Source: Streptococcus anginosus (GTDB taxonomy: Bacteria; Bacillota; Bacilli; Lactobacillales; Streptococcaceae). From it: a stretch of 64,000 bases of DNA. Location of the stretch: the NCBI RefSeq assembly GCF_001697145.1, contig NZ_CP012719.1, positions 282,501 through 346,500 on the forward strand, given 5' to 3'. Position 1 is the stretch's first letter, and every line of letters begins with the position of its first letter. The notes under the pieces were generated by a model. That model saw nothing but the letters and a program-made list of their open reading frames with translations, was not told the DNA's origin and did not search any database. The translations under genes and the position numbers were made by a program. Below, piece by piece: positions 37,033-45,308 of the stretch.

Positions 37033-37060
37033 ACAAACTGCTGAGGTGGTTTGTTTTTTT
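37033..37060 (+). terminator. terminator of Na/Pi-type transporter
   Basis: ACAAAC (37033-37038) pairs with GTTTGT (37049-37054), followed by six more T residues. Confidence 0.6.
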
Positions 37061-37520
37061 GTACCCTACTTATCTTTTATGATCAAGTAGAAAGTTTATT
37101 AATAATGACTCTGTGAGATCAAGTTGGGTACACAAGAAAAAGTGGAACATCTGTGCTGTAATACTGGCTTGACTCTGTTATCAATCCAATGTGATAGAGC
37201 AAATAGAGGTAGAGTAGAACTTGAAAGATGTCACAGTTTATCTTTATCAAAACTTACAAACTCTAAACCAGTTCATCAAGGAGAAAAATATAAATTTCGA
37301 AATATACTTTTTACTTTTGATTAAATCTTTCTTGTAAAGTTGCATTTGTTAAACTATTCGAACCTCTTATTGCTAGTTATCAGTGGATTGTGGATATTGG
37401 TTTAGAAAAGTTTTTGGTATGTTTTGTAAGATAAACTTATGTTTTTGATGAAAACATCACTGTGATGAGGGCTTGTCATAACTAGTGGTAACGAAATCTG
37501 CTCTGAAACTAGTCATATAA
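37061..37520. other. intergenic region without recognised gene
   Basis: About 460 bp. An open frame of 66 codons (37124-37324, plus) has no convincing ribosome site or family resemblance and is not called. No structured RNA recognised. Confidence 0.45.
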
Positions 37521-37523
37521 AAA

Positions 37524-37548
37524 CCAGTCCTCATTAAGCGAGGACTGG
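37524..37548 (-). terminator. terminator of lipoprotein gene
   Basis: CCAGTCCTC (37524-37532) pairs perfectly with GAGGACTGG (37540-37548). On the minus strand TTTTTAT follows. It lies about 110 bp past the lipoprotein stop. Confidence 0.7.
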
Positions 37549-37659
37549 CTAGTTGTTTAGTTTGTTATTAGAACAATATATCAAAAGTTAGTTTAACCAC
37601 TGTGTGCTGAATGGTATACATAAATAATGTAAGAAAACCTATAAATTAGCCCTACTGCA

Positions 37660-38187
37660 TTATTCAAAAGTTACCTTAATTGGTATTTTGGCAACAGTTT
37701 CTGTAATATCATAAATGACTTCTAAATTGCATTCTAAAACTTTTGGTTTGGTAATACTAGCTGCTTCTAAAGCATTTATTGGTAATTTAATACTACCTTC
37801 AGAAGTAGCAGAAGCTTTTAAGGTATCAGAGCAAATGATAATTTTGTGGTCATCATTATTGGAAATATTATTGACTTTACCATTACGAGTTTGCACTTCA
37901 TATTCTTTATTGGAAGTATTTTTATATGCTAACTTAAGGGTATATTCGTAATCATCTTTTTCTAGCCCTTTATAGGTAAGTGTGACACCTTTGCCTTCGT
38001 AAATAACTGTGTCAATAGCTGTGGTAGAAAATTCAATGGTTTTTGAGCTTTGTTCTGCTTTTTGACTAGAACTGGTCTTGGGTATTTCAGAAGATGATGT
38101 GTCTGTTGATTTCTTATTATTACCGCAAGCAACTAAAAGCAGAATGGTAAGTAAGGAGACAGCGACTGTAAAGACTTTCTTTTTCAT
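37660..38187 (-). CDS. hypothetical surface lipoprotein
   Basis: 175 aa. A type II signal peptide (KKKVFTVAVSLLTILLLVAC) has lipobox LVAC and lipidated Cys21. A Ser/Thr/Lys-rich linker follows (about 25-55) and then a beta-rich domain of about 115 residues (VTLTYKGLEKDDYEYTLKL...), reminiscent of DUF4352/DUF5067-like immunoprotective folds, though I cannot name the family with confidence. AGGTG and a 120-nt leader precede it. Monocistronic. Confidence 0.8.
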   Translation of the reverse strand: MKKKVFTVAVSLLTILLLVACGNNKKSTDTSSSEIPKTSSSQKAEQSSKTIEFSTTAIDTVIYEGKGVTLTYKGLEKDDYEYTLKLAYKNTSNKEYEVQTRNGKVNNISNNDDHKIIICSDTLKASATSEGSIKLPINALEAASITKPKVLECNLEVIYDITETVAKIPIKVTFE

Positions 38188-38311
38188 GATACACCTCCAA
38201 AGATAAGTGTGCTAGGCGCAGACTAAAGTCGTTTAAAGCCGATTTGTCTCTTTTAAATTGGGAATCAGCTCCTTGCGACAAAAATCAACACAAAATACTT
38301 TTTCCATATTT

Positions 38312-38340
38312 ATTATAACACAATACAGACAATTATTCAA
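38312..38340 (-). promoter_or_regulatory. promoter of lipoprotein gene
   Basis: Minus-strand -35 TTGAAT (38335-38340), 17 bp, -10 TATAAT (38312-38317), giving a leader of about 120 nt. Confidence 0.6.
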
Positions 38341-38720
38341 ATAAAAGATAGAACATAAAGACTTAAATAAGGTAGTAACCGGAAAGTCGAATATAAACTT
38401 GATGGTTTAGGTTGAGTGCCTTAATTGATTCATTTGACAGAAATTATCTATTTAGTACTAAAAATATGAAAACAACAAGAAAAAACAAGACGACTATAAG
38501 GTTGGTCTGAATTTAATATCGAAAAATATCTAGCAAACAAGACTTGCAAATGGAATGAGTACTAGTATTTGTCCTAAAATAAGCAGCATCAAAGTCAGCT
38601 CCTGCCAATATGGAATTTAGATCACTCTTTTAAACGAAGTGTACTACAAGTTTGTTAAATGGACAGTATAGAAAATAGTATAAACAGTAGTGTTTATACA
38701 ATCACTTAAAATCTAGCAAG
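38341..38720. other. AT-rich intergenic region with one palindrome
   Basis: No coding frame seen. A perfect 9-bp inverted repeat GTATAAACA-GTAG-TGTTTATAC lies at 38678-38699, 25 bp before the nagA operator. It could be a further regulator site or a small hairpin. Confidence 0.45.
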
Positions 38721-38723
38721 ATA

Positions 38724-38763
38724 GGTCTATACCATTTACAAAAAGAAAAGAAAGCGATATAAT
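38724..38763 (+). promoter_or_regulatory. nagA promoter with NagR-like operator
   Basis: The palindrome GGTCTATACC (38724-38733) resembles the GntR-type NagR boxes of streptococci. It lies directly before -35 TTTACA (38735-38740), 17 bp, -10 TATAAT (38758-38763). The segment TACCATTTACA is repeated near 38802-38812. Glucosamine-6-phosphate would relieve NagR repression. Confidence 0.65.
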
Positions 38764-38866
38764 GAAAGAGACATAATGAACAATGCGAGAGTGATTTAAA
38801 ATACCATTTACAGTTGTCTAAAGTGACAGCTTATATAAACTCTCACTGAAAGAAGGAGGTTTTATT

Positions 38867-40021
38867 ATGCCTAAATATATTCAAGCAGATCGATTTTTCT
38901 ATCCCCATGGTATCCGTCAAGGTGGCTACTTGGAAATCACAGATGGTAAATTTGGCAAATGGACGAAAGCTATTCCGGCAGGTGCGGATGTGATAGATTA
39001 TACAGGTTATTCTATCGCACCGGGACTGGTGGATACCCATATTCATGGTTTTGGCGGTGTCGATGTCATGGATAACAATATTGAGGGCACCCTTCATACG
39101 ATGAGTGAAGGTCTCTTGACGACGGGGGTGACTAGTTTTCTGCCAACGACTTTGACTTCAAGCTATGAACAACTCTTGGCTGTGACAGAAAATATCGGTG
39201 CTCATTATCAGGAAGCGACAGGTGCTAAGATTCGTGGCTTATATTTTGAAGGTCCGTATTTCACAGAAAAATATAAAGGAGCCCAAAATCCAATTTACAT
39301 GAAAAATCCTCGAATGGATGAATTTCGTGCTTGGAAAAAAGCATCGAATGGTTTGCTCAATAAAATCGCTCTAGCTCCAGAACGAGAAGGTGTGGAAGAT
39401 TTTGTTCGAACTATTACTGATGAAGGGGTTACGGTTGCACTTGGGCACTCAAATGCAACGTTTGAAGAAGCAAAGGCTGCGGTAGATGCAGGTGCCAGTG
39501 TCTGGGTGCATGCTTATAATGGTATGCGCGGCTTAACCCACCGTGAGTTGGGGATGGTTGGCGCTATGTATGAATTGCCACACACTTATGCTGAATTAAT
39601 CTGTGATGGACACCATGTGGATCCAAAGGCTTGTGACATCTTGATGAAGCAAAAAGGGCATGAAAATGTTGCGCTCATCACAGACTGTATGACTGCAGGA
39701 GGCTTGGAAGACGGTGACTATATGTTGGGAGAATTTCCAGTAGTAGTCGCAAATGGAACTGCTCGACTCAAATCAACAGGTAACCTAGCCGGTTCTATCT
39801 TGAAATTGAAAGACGGGTTAAAGAACGTTGTCAAATGGGGGATTGCTAACCCACACGAAGCAGTTATGATGGCAACCCTCAATCCGGCTAAATCCGTTCA
39901 TATTGAGGATGTTTGTGGTCAAATCAAGGAAGGACATGATGCAGACTTCATTGTGTTGGACAAGGATTTGGAACTGGTTGCGACCTACTTGGATGGCGAA
40001 AAGAGATACGAAGCTAAATAG
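38867..40021 (+). CDS. nagA: N-acetylglucosamine-6-phosphate deacetylase
   Basis: 384 aa amidohydrolase that removes acetate from GlcNAc-6-P, feeding amino sugars into glycolysis or wall synthesis. The metal motif is DTHIHGFGG (His58, His60), followed by FEGPYF, LGHSNATFEEA, HAYNGMRGL and the catalytic Asp in ITDCM. AAGGAGG lies eight bases before the ATG. It is monocistronic, with a terminator after it. Confidence 0.95.
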   Translation: MPKYIQADRFFYPHGIRQGGYLEITDGKFGKWTKAIPAGADVIDYTGYSIAPGLVDTHIHGFGGVDVMDNNIEGTLHTMSEGLLTTGVTSFLPTTLTSSYEQLLAVTENIGAHYQEATGAKIRGLYFEGPYFTEKYKGAQNPIYMKNPRMDEFRAWKKASNGLLNKIALAPEREGVEDFVRTITDEGVTVALGHSNATFEEAKAAVDAGASVWVHAYNGMRGLTHRELGMVGAMYELPHTYAELICDGHHVDPKACDILMKQKGHENVALITDCMTAGGLEDGDYMLGEFPVVVANGTARLKSTGNLAGSILKLKDGLKNVVKWGIANPHEAVMMATLNPAKSVHIEDVCGQIKEGHDADFIVLDKDLELVATYLDGEKRYEAK

Positions 40022-40036
40022 AATCTTTTTATCTTG

Positions 40037-40064
40037 AAAGAGTTGGGAAACCGACTCTTTTCAT
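40037..40064 (+). terminator. nagA terminator
   Basis: AAAGAGTTGG (40037-40046) pairs with CCGACTCTTT (40051-40060, one G-U) around GAAA, then TTCATTTT. Confidence 0.75.
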
Positions 40065-40109
40065 TTTACTTTTTAAAATACATGTAGTTAAGAAAAGGTT
40101 TTTAAGGAT

Positions 40110-40138
40110 TTGAATTGCAATAAGGGGCGTGATATAAT
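40110..40138 (+). promoter_or_regulatory. strong promoter upstream of aldo/keto reductase
   Basis: TTGAAT (40110-40115), 17 bp, TATAAT (40133-40138) with an extended TGA. The predicted start near 40145 leaves only about 11 nt before the small ORF at 40156. Confidence 0.65.
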
Positions 40139-40155
40139 GAGGTTATCTGAGTCGT

Positions 40156-40275
40156 ATGCTCATGATTGTAGTTGGCATAACTTTTATTACTTATAGTTTT
40201 CTCGGCAGGGGAATGGCACCAACCAAGGAGAATGTCTTTAAACCCAAATCCTTGAAAAAGAAAGCTAAGAAATAG
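40156..40275 (+). CDS. possible 39-aa membrane peptide
   Basis: ATG 40156 to TAG 40275. Residues 1-17 are hydrophobic (MLMIVVGITFITYSFLG), followed by a strongly basic tail (KPKSLKKKAKK), a single-span topology with a cytoplasmic tail. It lies just behind a near-consensus promoter. The only ribosome-like site (GAGG, 40139-40142) is 13 nt away and partly upstream of the expected transcript start, so translation is uncertain. Not recognised. Confidence 0.4.
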   Translation: MLMIVVGITFITYSFLGRGMAPTKENVFKPKSLKKKAKK

Positions 40276-40335
40276 ATTTTTTGTTGGAAGGGGTAGTTGA
40301 CTGGGCTGCCTGCTTGCTTAATAAAGGAGACGGAG

Positions 40336-41181
40336 ATGGAACGTTATCAATTAAACAATGGTGTAGAGATTCCGGTTTTGGGCTTTGGAACTTGGAAGGC
40401 TCAAGATGGTGAAGAGGCCTATCAGGCGGTGCTAACAGCACTTGAAGCAGGCTACCGACACATTGATACTGCGGCTGTTTATAAGAATGAGGGAAGTGTG
40501 GGTAGTGCAATCAAAGACAGTGGTATACCGCGAGAAGAGCTCTTTATTACGACCAAGCTCTGGAATGGTAATCATACTTATGAGGAGACTCAAGGAGCTT
40601 TTGCCCGCTCCTTAGAGCGTTTGGGGCTGGACTATCTGGACCTCTATCTTATCCACTGGCCCAATCCAAAACCTCTGCGAGAGCAGGAAGCTTGGAAGGA
40701 GCGCAATCGGGAGGTTTGGCGGGCTATGGAAGACCTCTATCGGGAGGGGAAAATCCGAGCTATCGGTGTCAGCAATTTCCTGCCTCACCACCTAGAGCCT
40801 CTGCTTGAGACAGCGCGTATTTTGCCTGCGGTCAATCAAATTCGTCTGGCGCCTGGTGTCTATCAAGCTGAAACAGTGGACTATTGTCGTAAGCATGATA
40901 TTCTCCTAGAGGCTTGGGGTCCCTTCGGTCAAGGGGAACTTTTCCGCAATGAAGAAGTCAAGGCTGTGGCCGATAAATACGGCAAATCTGTCGCCCAAAT
41001 CGCTCTGGCTTGGAGCCTGCAAGAGGGCTTCCTGCCCCTGCCCAAGTCGGTTACGCCTGAGCGAATCAAGAGCAATCTGGACTGCTTTGACATTACCCTC
41101 AGTCCAGCAGACCTAGAAGTGTTGAAAAACATTCAAGGTCTTGAAGGCGGCGCTCCAGATCCAGATAAGATGGATTTTTAG
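40336..41181 (+). CDS. aldo/keto reductase
   Basis: 281 aa from ATG 40336 (AAAGGAGACGGAG upstream). A frame extension to 40297 is not needed. NADPH-dependent TIM barrel: GFGTW near 15-19, the catalytic Asp and Tyr in HIDTAAVYKNE, Lys in TTKLW and His in LIHWP, with the cofactor loop LPLPKSVTPERIKSN at the C-terminus. Substrate unknown (2,5-diketogluconate/methylglyoxal reductase-like). The base composition is clearly richer in G+C than the neighbours (CTGGAC, CTGCCC, CGGGAG codons), suggesting transfer from a relative with higher GC. Confidence 0.9.
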   Translation: MERYQLNNGVEIPVLGFGTWKAQDGEEAYQAVLTALEAGYRHIDTAAVYKNEGSVGSAIKDSGIPREELFITTKLWNGNHTYEETQGAFARSLERLGLDYLDLYLIHWPNPKPLREQEAWKERNREVWRAMEDLYREGKIRAIGVSNFLPHHLEPLLETARILPAVNQIRLAPGVYQAETVDYCRKHDILLEAWGPFGQGELFRNEEVKAVADKYGKSVAQIALAWSLQEGFLPLPKSVTPERIKSNLDCFDITLSPADLEVLKNIQGLEGGAPDPDKMDF

Positions 41182-41334
41182 ATGATGATTGACTGAAACT
41201 GTAATCAAAACTTTCTCTTCTGTGCGATAAAGAAATCAAAGGGCTGATTGAGGAGGTTATTGAGCTACTGGGAGTGGGAAGATAAGGAAGAAAAGAAGCA
41301 GTCAAGGCTTCAGTCAATATCATTTATCAACGTC

Positions 41335-41544
41335 CTACTCCAATCTAGGAGTCGAATCGTCTTCCTTACTAAAATTTGGAGGGAATCTAGCTTTCAGATA
41401 GTCCTATTTATGAAAATTTCCAAATAATCTATCCCTCGAATGACAGGATTTACTAAAATTGATTGGCATTCTATGTCTAGGATGACACTAATCACTAAAG
41501 TTTCTAGGTATTCTAAGTCTTGAATGATCGGATGATTCGTTTTT
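41335..41544. repeat. degenerate 42-bp tandem repeat, five units
   Basis: Units at about 41335-41377, 41378-41419, 41420-41460, 41461-41502 and 41503-41544 share the pattern ATTCTA-n-GTCT-n-GAATGA-n-GGAT followed by TTACTAAAATTT. Each differs at many positions, so it is old. The length is 14 codons, but no frame is open through it on either strand. Confidence 0.6.
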
Positions 41545-41555
41545 TATAGACAAAT

Positions 41556-41598
41556 AGTCCCCGTCGGAAGGTTTACTAGCAATCAGATGGGGATTTTT
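41556..41598 (+). terminator. hairpin with T-run upstream of DUF6261 gene
   Basis: AGTCCCCGTC (41556-41565) pairs with GATGGGGATT (41586-41595, two G-U), followed by TTT. It probably ends transcription entering from the aldo/keto reductase side. Confidence 0.55.
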
Positions 41599-41728
41599 GC
41601 TGCCTTTTTTCTTTGAAAAAGAGAAAAATGCCTTTTCGGAGCTTAAAAACAACATTTCAGAGTAGCCTTGCCAAAGATTTATCACCACATGCTATACTTG
41701 TTTTATCATATTTGTGGAAAGGATTATT

Positions 41729-42481
41729 ATGACAAAAACCTACACCATTCGCCCCCTGCCTTACAGCAACTTTACTAACCGTGAGTTTGAGAGCTTGATG
41801 ACGGACTCTCATCAGGTTCTTACTAGCTTTGCCAAGTCCTACAAGGATGAGGCTATGTATGATGATCATCTTGAAGTCTTTGACAGTAAGCTGGAGCAAT
41901 TCCAAGCCCAGTTGGCCAGCGTAGAAAATAAACAAACCTTGAGTCTAGCAGAAGTGGATAAGGAGCGGGACAGTGCCCTAGTCGGACTGTTTACCTTGCA
42001 TAGGGGCTTTGCCAAAATCAAGGAGCCCAATCTCAAAGCTGCCCACGAAACCCTAACGCCAGTCCTTGCGAAGTATAAGGACATCACCAAGCATACCAAC
42101 GATGTCGCAACTGCTGAAATCAAGAGTCTCCTCAAAACCCTCAAGGAGGAACCTTATGATGCAGCAGTGACTACCTTGGGTCTTCTGCCGATGCTTACCG
42201 CCGTGGCAACAGCTCAGGAAGACTATGACCGGGCAGAAACTCTGGCGCGTGCAGCCAAGTCCAGCAAAGAAGTCGGCAAAACCAAGCAGTTGCGTACCGA
42301 GCTCTCCCGTATCTATGACCTCTTTATGCGCTATACCGCAGCCTCCGCAGAAGCCTATCCCGAAAAACTCCACTTTGCTAAACTCCTCAAAGACCTCAAC
42401 ACCATCCGCGACAGCAAGCGCCGCCTATCCAGTCCAAGCAAGAAAGCAAAAACGGAACAAGTGGCAGAGATGGCAGGGTAA
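41729..42481 (+). CDS. DUF6261 family protein
   Basis: 250 aa from ATG 41729 (GGAAAGG seven bases upstream; the in-frame GTG at 41714 overlaps that site). It starts TKTYTIRPLPYSNFTNREFESLMTD, as in DUF6261. It is all-helical in appearance, has no signal peptide or membrane segment, and ends in a basic tail (SKKAKTEQ). The function of the family is unknown. Like the aldo/keto reductase it is GC-richer than its surroundings, and it has its own terminator, so it looks acquired. Confidence 0.7.
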   Translation: MTKTYTIRPLPYSNFTNREFESLMTDSHQVLTSFAKSYKDEAMYDDHLEVFDSKLEQFQAQLASVENKQTLSLAEVDKERDSALVGLFTLHRGFAKIKEPNLKAAHETLTPVLAKYKDITKHTNDVATAEIKSLLKTLKEEPYDAAVTTLGLLPMLTAVATAQEDYDRAETLARAAKSSKEVGKTKQLRTELSRIYDLFMRYTAASAEAYPEKLHFAKLLKDLNTIRDSKRRLSSPSKKAKTEQVAEMAG

Positions 42482-42485
42482 AGTC

Positions 42486-42516
42486 AATCCCTTAGAATGA
42501 TTTCTAGGGGATTTTT
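42486..42516 (+). terminator. terminator of DUF6261 gene
   Basis: AATCCCTTAGAA pairs with TTCTAGGGGATT (one G-U), followed by TTT, starting five bases past the stop. Confidence 0.75.
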
Positions 42517-42603
42517 GGTGGTTTCGTGGTATAATTCTATCAAAAGAAACCTACACAAACTTGATGAAACTGCAGGTGAGTGAAAAATGGGAAGCGAATT
42601 ATT

Positions 42604-43731
42604 ATGAACGAAGAAAAATTATTGGGAAATATATCATTTATACTTTCTATTACAAGAAACGATGGAAGCAAAGCAAATTTTATATATAATAACTAATTTT
42701 ACCGACAATTTTGATAATTCTGAGATATTCATACCACTTTTCCCGTTTTTATCATCAATTTGTTTAGGCTGGATTGAGAAGTTTCAAGAACAAGGAATCA
42801 TTTTAGAATTACCAAACATCAGAGATGTAAACCTTGTAACCATGATGAAAAAAATTAGAATTGGCGTGAAGCTCTATTCTGATAATAAATTTGCAAAAGC
42901 TTGTAATAAGTTAAGTAATAGTGCGGTTGAAAGAAAGCGCCTATTAGAGTCGAACTATAATTTTTATCAAAAATTTTTTGTTTATTGCTTTGTGCAGCAC
43001 GATTTGGGAGTTTTACTATTGATGATATTCCTTATGGAAACATTAGTCAAATGAGTATATATTTTGAGGTTAAATAAATTTACAACTATAGAAAAGTGGG
43101 AACAAGAAATAGAACCAATTTTTATTGATTATTCTCGTGATCTGTCTGCTTTTATCAATTCGGTCACTTCAAATTTTGAAAAAGATTTTAATTTAGATCC
43201 AGCAATGAAACTGGATATTTCAAGTTGTAAATTAAGACATATTGATAAGTTTTTAATGGATAACAGAAGGCAAGATATTTTACTAGGGAATCTGCCACTT
43301 GAAGTTCAATTACAGTTATTCAATATTCTATGTCAGAACAATTTTCTAAATAGCTTATTCCCGAAAGTATTCTAAAATAAAGGTAATATATTCTATCGTT
43401 CAAAAATCCAATCTTATCTAGTTAGCGTCAATTCTTTAGCAAAAATTTTAAGTAAATATTCCAAAAGTATTAATTCTGGTTTAGCAGAAAAAATACAAAC
43501 TACTATTTACGTAAAAGGTAATATTTTCTTAGAGATAGTCAATTTAGAAATAATATTTTTCATTATTCTATTAAAGAAATTCCTTATTCCCAGTTTTCAA
43601 CTCCGGACAATTATTTTAGGGATTTTATTGAGTATTATGTAGATATTAATTTTGACAATTTCATGAAAATAGTTGATGAAGAGATAGATAAAATTAATGA
43701 AGTTGTTGAGGAATTAATAAAATATAGATAA
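42604..43731 (+). pseudogene. decayed gene of about 375 codons
   Basis: A promoter-like TGGTATAAT (42527-42535) precedes ATG 42604. The coding text moves between frames: MNEEKLLGNISFILSITRND to about 42690, then a second frame (DNSEIFIPLFPFLSS..., IRIGVKLYSDNKF...) to about 42990. A third follows (FGSFTIDDIPYGNISQ, ending 43075), then the second again (TTIEKWEQEIEPIFIDYS...) to a TAA at 43373. It continues in-frame past that stop (NIFYRSKIQSYLVS...) and ends in a new frame (IFHYSIKEIPYSQF..., EELIKYR) at 43731. At least three frameshifts and one nonsense codon. Very AT-rich. Family not recognised. Confidence 0.75.
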
Positions 43732-43743
43732 AGGAGAATTATT

Positions 43744-43845
43744 GTGGTTGATACTATTTGGATTTTGGGAATGGTTTTGATATTGTGATGGTACGAAAAA
43801 CGTCTTTTCTTTATGTGTGCTAAACGAAAGAATGCTAGAAGATAA
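43744..43845 (+). pseudogene. small membrane ORF with in-frame TGA
   Basis: GTG 43744 lies eight bases after AAAGGAG, a good start. It reads a hydrophobic stretch (VDTIWILGMVLIL), then TGA (43786-43788), then continues in the same frame with WYEKRLFFMCAKRKNARR to TAA 43845. A 33-residue single-span protein interrupted by one stop, or simply a 14-residue peptide. Confidence 0.5.
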
Positions 43846-43866
43846 TTGAAAAGTTAGGGAGAAGAG

Positions 43867-44079
43867 ATGAATTTATTGACTATTAGAGGATTTATTGGTA
43901 CAATTTTACTATTTTGTATGTATTATTTTCTAAAAAAGATTCGGATGAAAATAATTTAAGGCTTTATTTGTCCTGATATACAACATAAATCTCAGGATAT
44001 ATTGAATATTTTAAACGATGAATATTCTTCAAAATTTAATAAACTATTAGATGAAAAGGGTATATCAATTGATAATTAA
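43867..44079 (+). pseudogene. small membrane protein interrupted by TAA
   Basis: ATG 43867 after GGGAGAAG. Thirty residues with one hydrophobic segment (FIGTILLFCMYYFL) end at TAA 43957-43959. The same frame then stays open with plausible protein (CPDIQHKSQDILNILNDEYSS...) to 44079. The full frame would be 70 codons. Not recognised. Confidence 0.5.
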
Positions 44080-44097
44080 ATGAAATTTGGAGTATAG

Positions 44098-44868
44098 GTG
44101 ATAGAAATTATTATGGATAAGGTAGATATTTGTCAAAACTTGGGTAATTTTTTAAATTCACAGTTTATCAGTTCAACGCTTGGAGCATTGGTTGGTGGTG
44201 GGATAGCTGTGTATGTCGCACATATCCAGAATAAACAACAAACAAAGCAATTACAAGAAGAACATAAGCTACAACGAGAATATTTTGATAAACAAGAGGA
44301 AAACGAACGAGAACGCATCTTCTTACAATTTACGATTGAACGAGCTGAAAGATCTTATCAAATTTTGAATGAGTTGAAAAAGGCTGAGACAATGTTTCGT
44401 GATGAGGGGATATGGTTTGTCGAAAATGTTGCAAAGAAATTGGATTTCAAAACTGAGTTCGTTAAATATTATTATAAACACTTAATTAATAAATATTATC
44501 ACTATATAGATTTAAGAGATGATTTGTTATTAAGTATCGTCATTCAAGATGATGTCAAACTTTCTCAGTTAAAAACAGCAGTTAATGAGGAAGTTGTCCT
44601 ATTTAGTAATTTTTTTGAAAAAATTTCTAAGGTAAATAACTTTGATGAATATACAAAAATTGCCGATGAATTCTCGGAGAAAACGAGATTAATTGAAAAA
44701 TGTGATGAATTTAAAACCTACTTAACTAAATATATTAGGGATAGTACATTTAGATTAGTAACCCCAGAAAAAATGGCTGAAAAGATATTAAAACAAACAA
44801 CGGGAAATTCAAAAATTCAATTTGAAATTGTGAGAAAGCAAGAAATGAATGAACAAGGTAAAAAATAG
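44098..44868 (+). CDS. membrane-anchored coiled-coil hypothetical protein
   Basis: 256 aa from GTG 44098 (TTGGAG five bases upstream; ATG 44113 is the alternative). One hydrophobic segment near residues 27-45 (STLGALVGGGIAVYVAH) is followed at once by a charged coiled-coil stretch (NKQQTKQLQEEHKLQREYFDKQEENERER, about 47-75) and a helical, AT-biased C-terminus. The topology resembles small effector or immunity-type membrane proteins of accessory loci, but no domain can be named. It is the only intact gene of its AT-rich block. Confidence 0.65.
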   Translation: MIEIIMDKVDICQNLGNFLNSQFISSTLGALVGGGIAVYVAHIQNKQQTKQLQEEHKLQREYFDKQEENERERIFLQFTIERAERSYQILNELKKAETMFRDEGIWFVENVAKKLDFKTEFVKYYYKHLINKYYHYIDLRDDLLLSIVIQDDVKLSQLKTAVNEEVVLFSNFFEKISKVNNFDEYTKIADEFSEKTRLIEKCDEFKTYLTKYIRDSTFRLVTPEKMAEKILKQTTGNSKIQFEIVRKQEMNEQGKK

Positions 44869-44960
44869 ATTTGAAAACTTTAGTGAAGAGTGCAAGAAAG
44901 AAAAATTAGACACTTTTGTTGACTTTTTTTGATACCCAATGTAAAATAAAATATTTTCCT

Positions 44961-44989
44961 TTTACAAATTTCCTATTTCTTGCTATAAT
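44961..44989 (+). promoter_or_regulatory. glyQS promoter
   Basis: TTTACA (44961-44966), 17 bp, TATAAT (44984-44989) with an extended TGC, directly before the T-box leader. Confidence 0.8.
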
Positions 44990-44995
44990 GTTTTG

Positions 44996-45215
44996 TATGA
45001 AAGAAGTCTCATGCAATTACTTGCTAGCGAGTCTGGGATGGTGGAAGCCAGATAAGAGCTAAATGAAGATGGAGCTTTCGGTAAATTTTAGTCCTTGATG
45101 TTATCTTAAGGCTATATTAACAATGAAGTAATAAACTAGGGTGGAACCGCGTTTTGACGCCCCTATACAAATCTGTATAGGTATCGTGTCAAGTGCAGTT
45201 CTGCTTTTTGTTTTG
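44996..45215 (+). promoter_or_regulatory. T-box riboswitch of glyQS
   Basis: The leader contains the AG-box region GAGTCTGGGATGGTGGAAGCCAG (split over 45030-45054), the canonical T-box GGGTGGAACCGCG (45139-45151), a stem CCTATACA/TGTATAGG (45162-45181), and a final GCAG/CTGC hairpin followed by TTTTTGTTTT (about 45195-45215). Uncharged tRNA-Gly should stabilise the antiterminator. Confidence 0.88.
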
Positions 45216-45308
45216 TCAGTCAAATTGATTCACTTGTTGACGCTAGTGTTATTTCTACTATAAACTCAGGTTAGTAAGAATATTATCATAAAAAGAATGG
45301 AGTATCTT

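Noticed and set aside
37124-37324. 66-codon plus-strand ORF in a gap
   Set aside because: No ribosome site, no promoter at the right distance, unusual cysteine/histidine content and no family resemblance.
41238-41274. Short text resembling a helical protein end (GLIEEVIELLGVG)
   Set aside because: Too short and with no frame on either side; could be chance.
41335-41544. Possible CRISPR remnant
   Set aside because: Similarity extends over the whole 42-bp unit with no conserved repeat plus unique spacer, and no cas gene is present.
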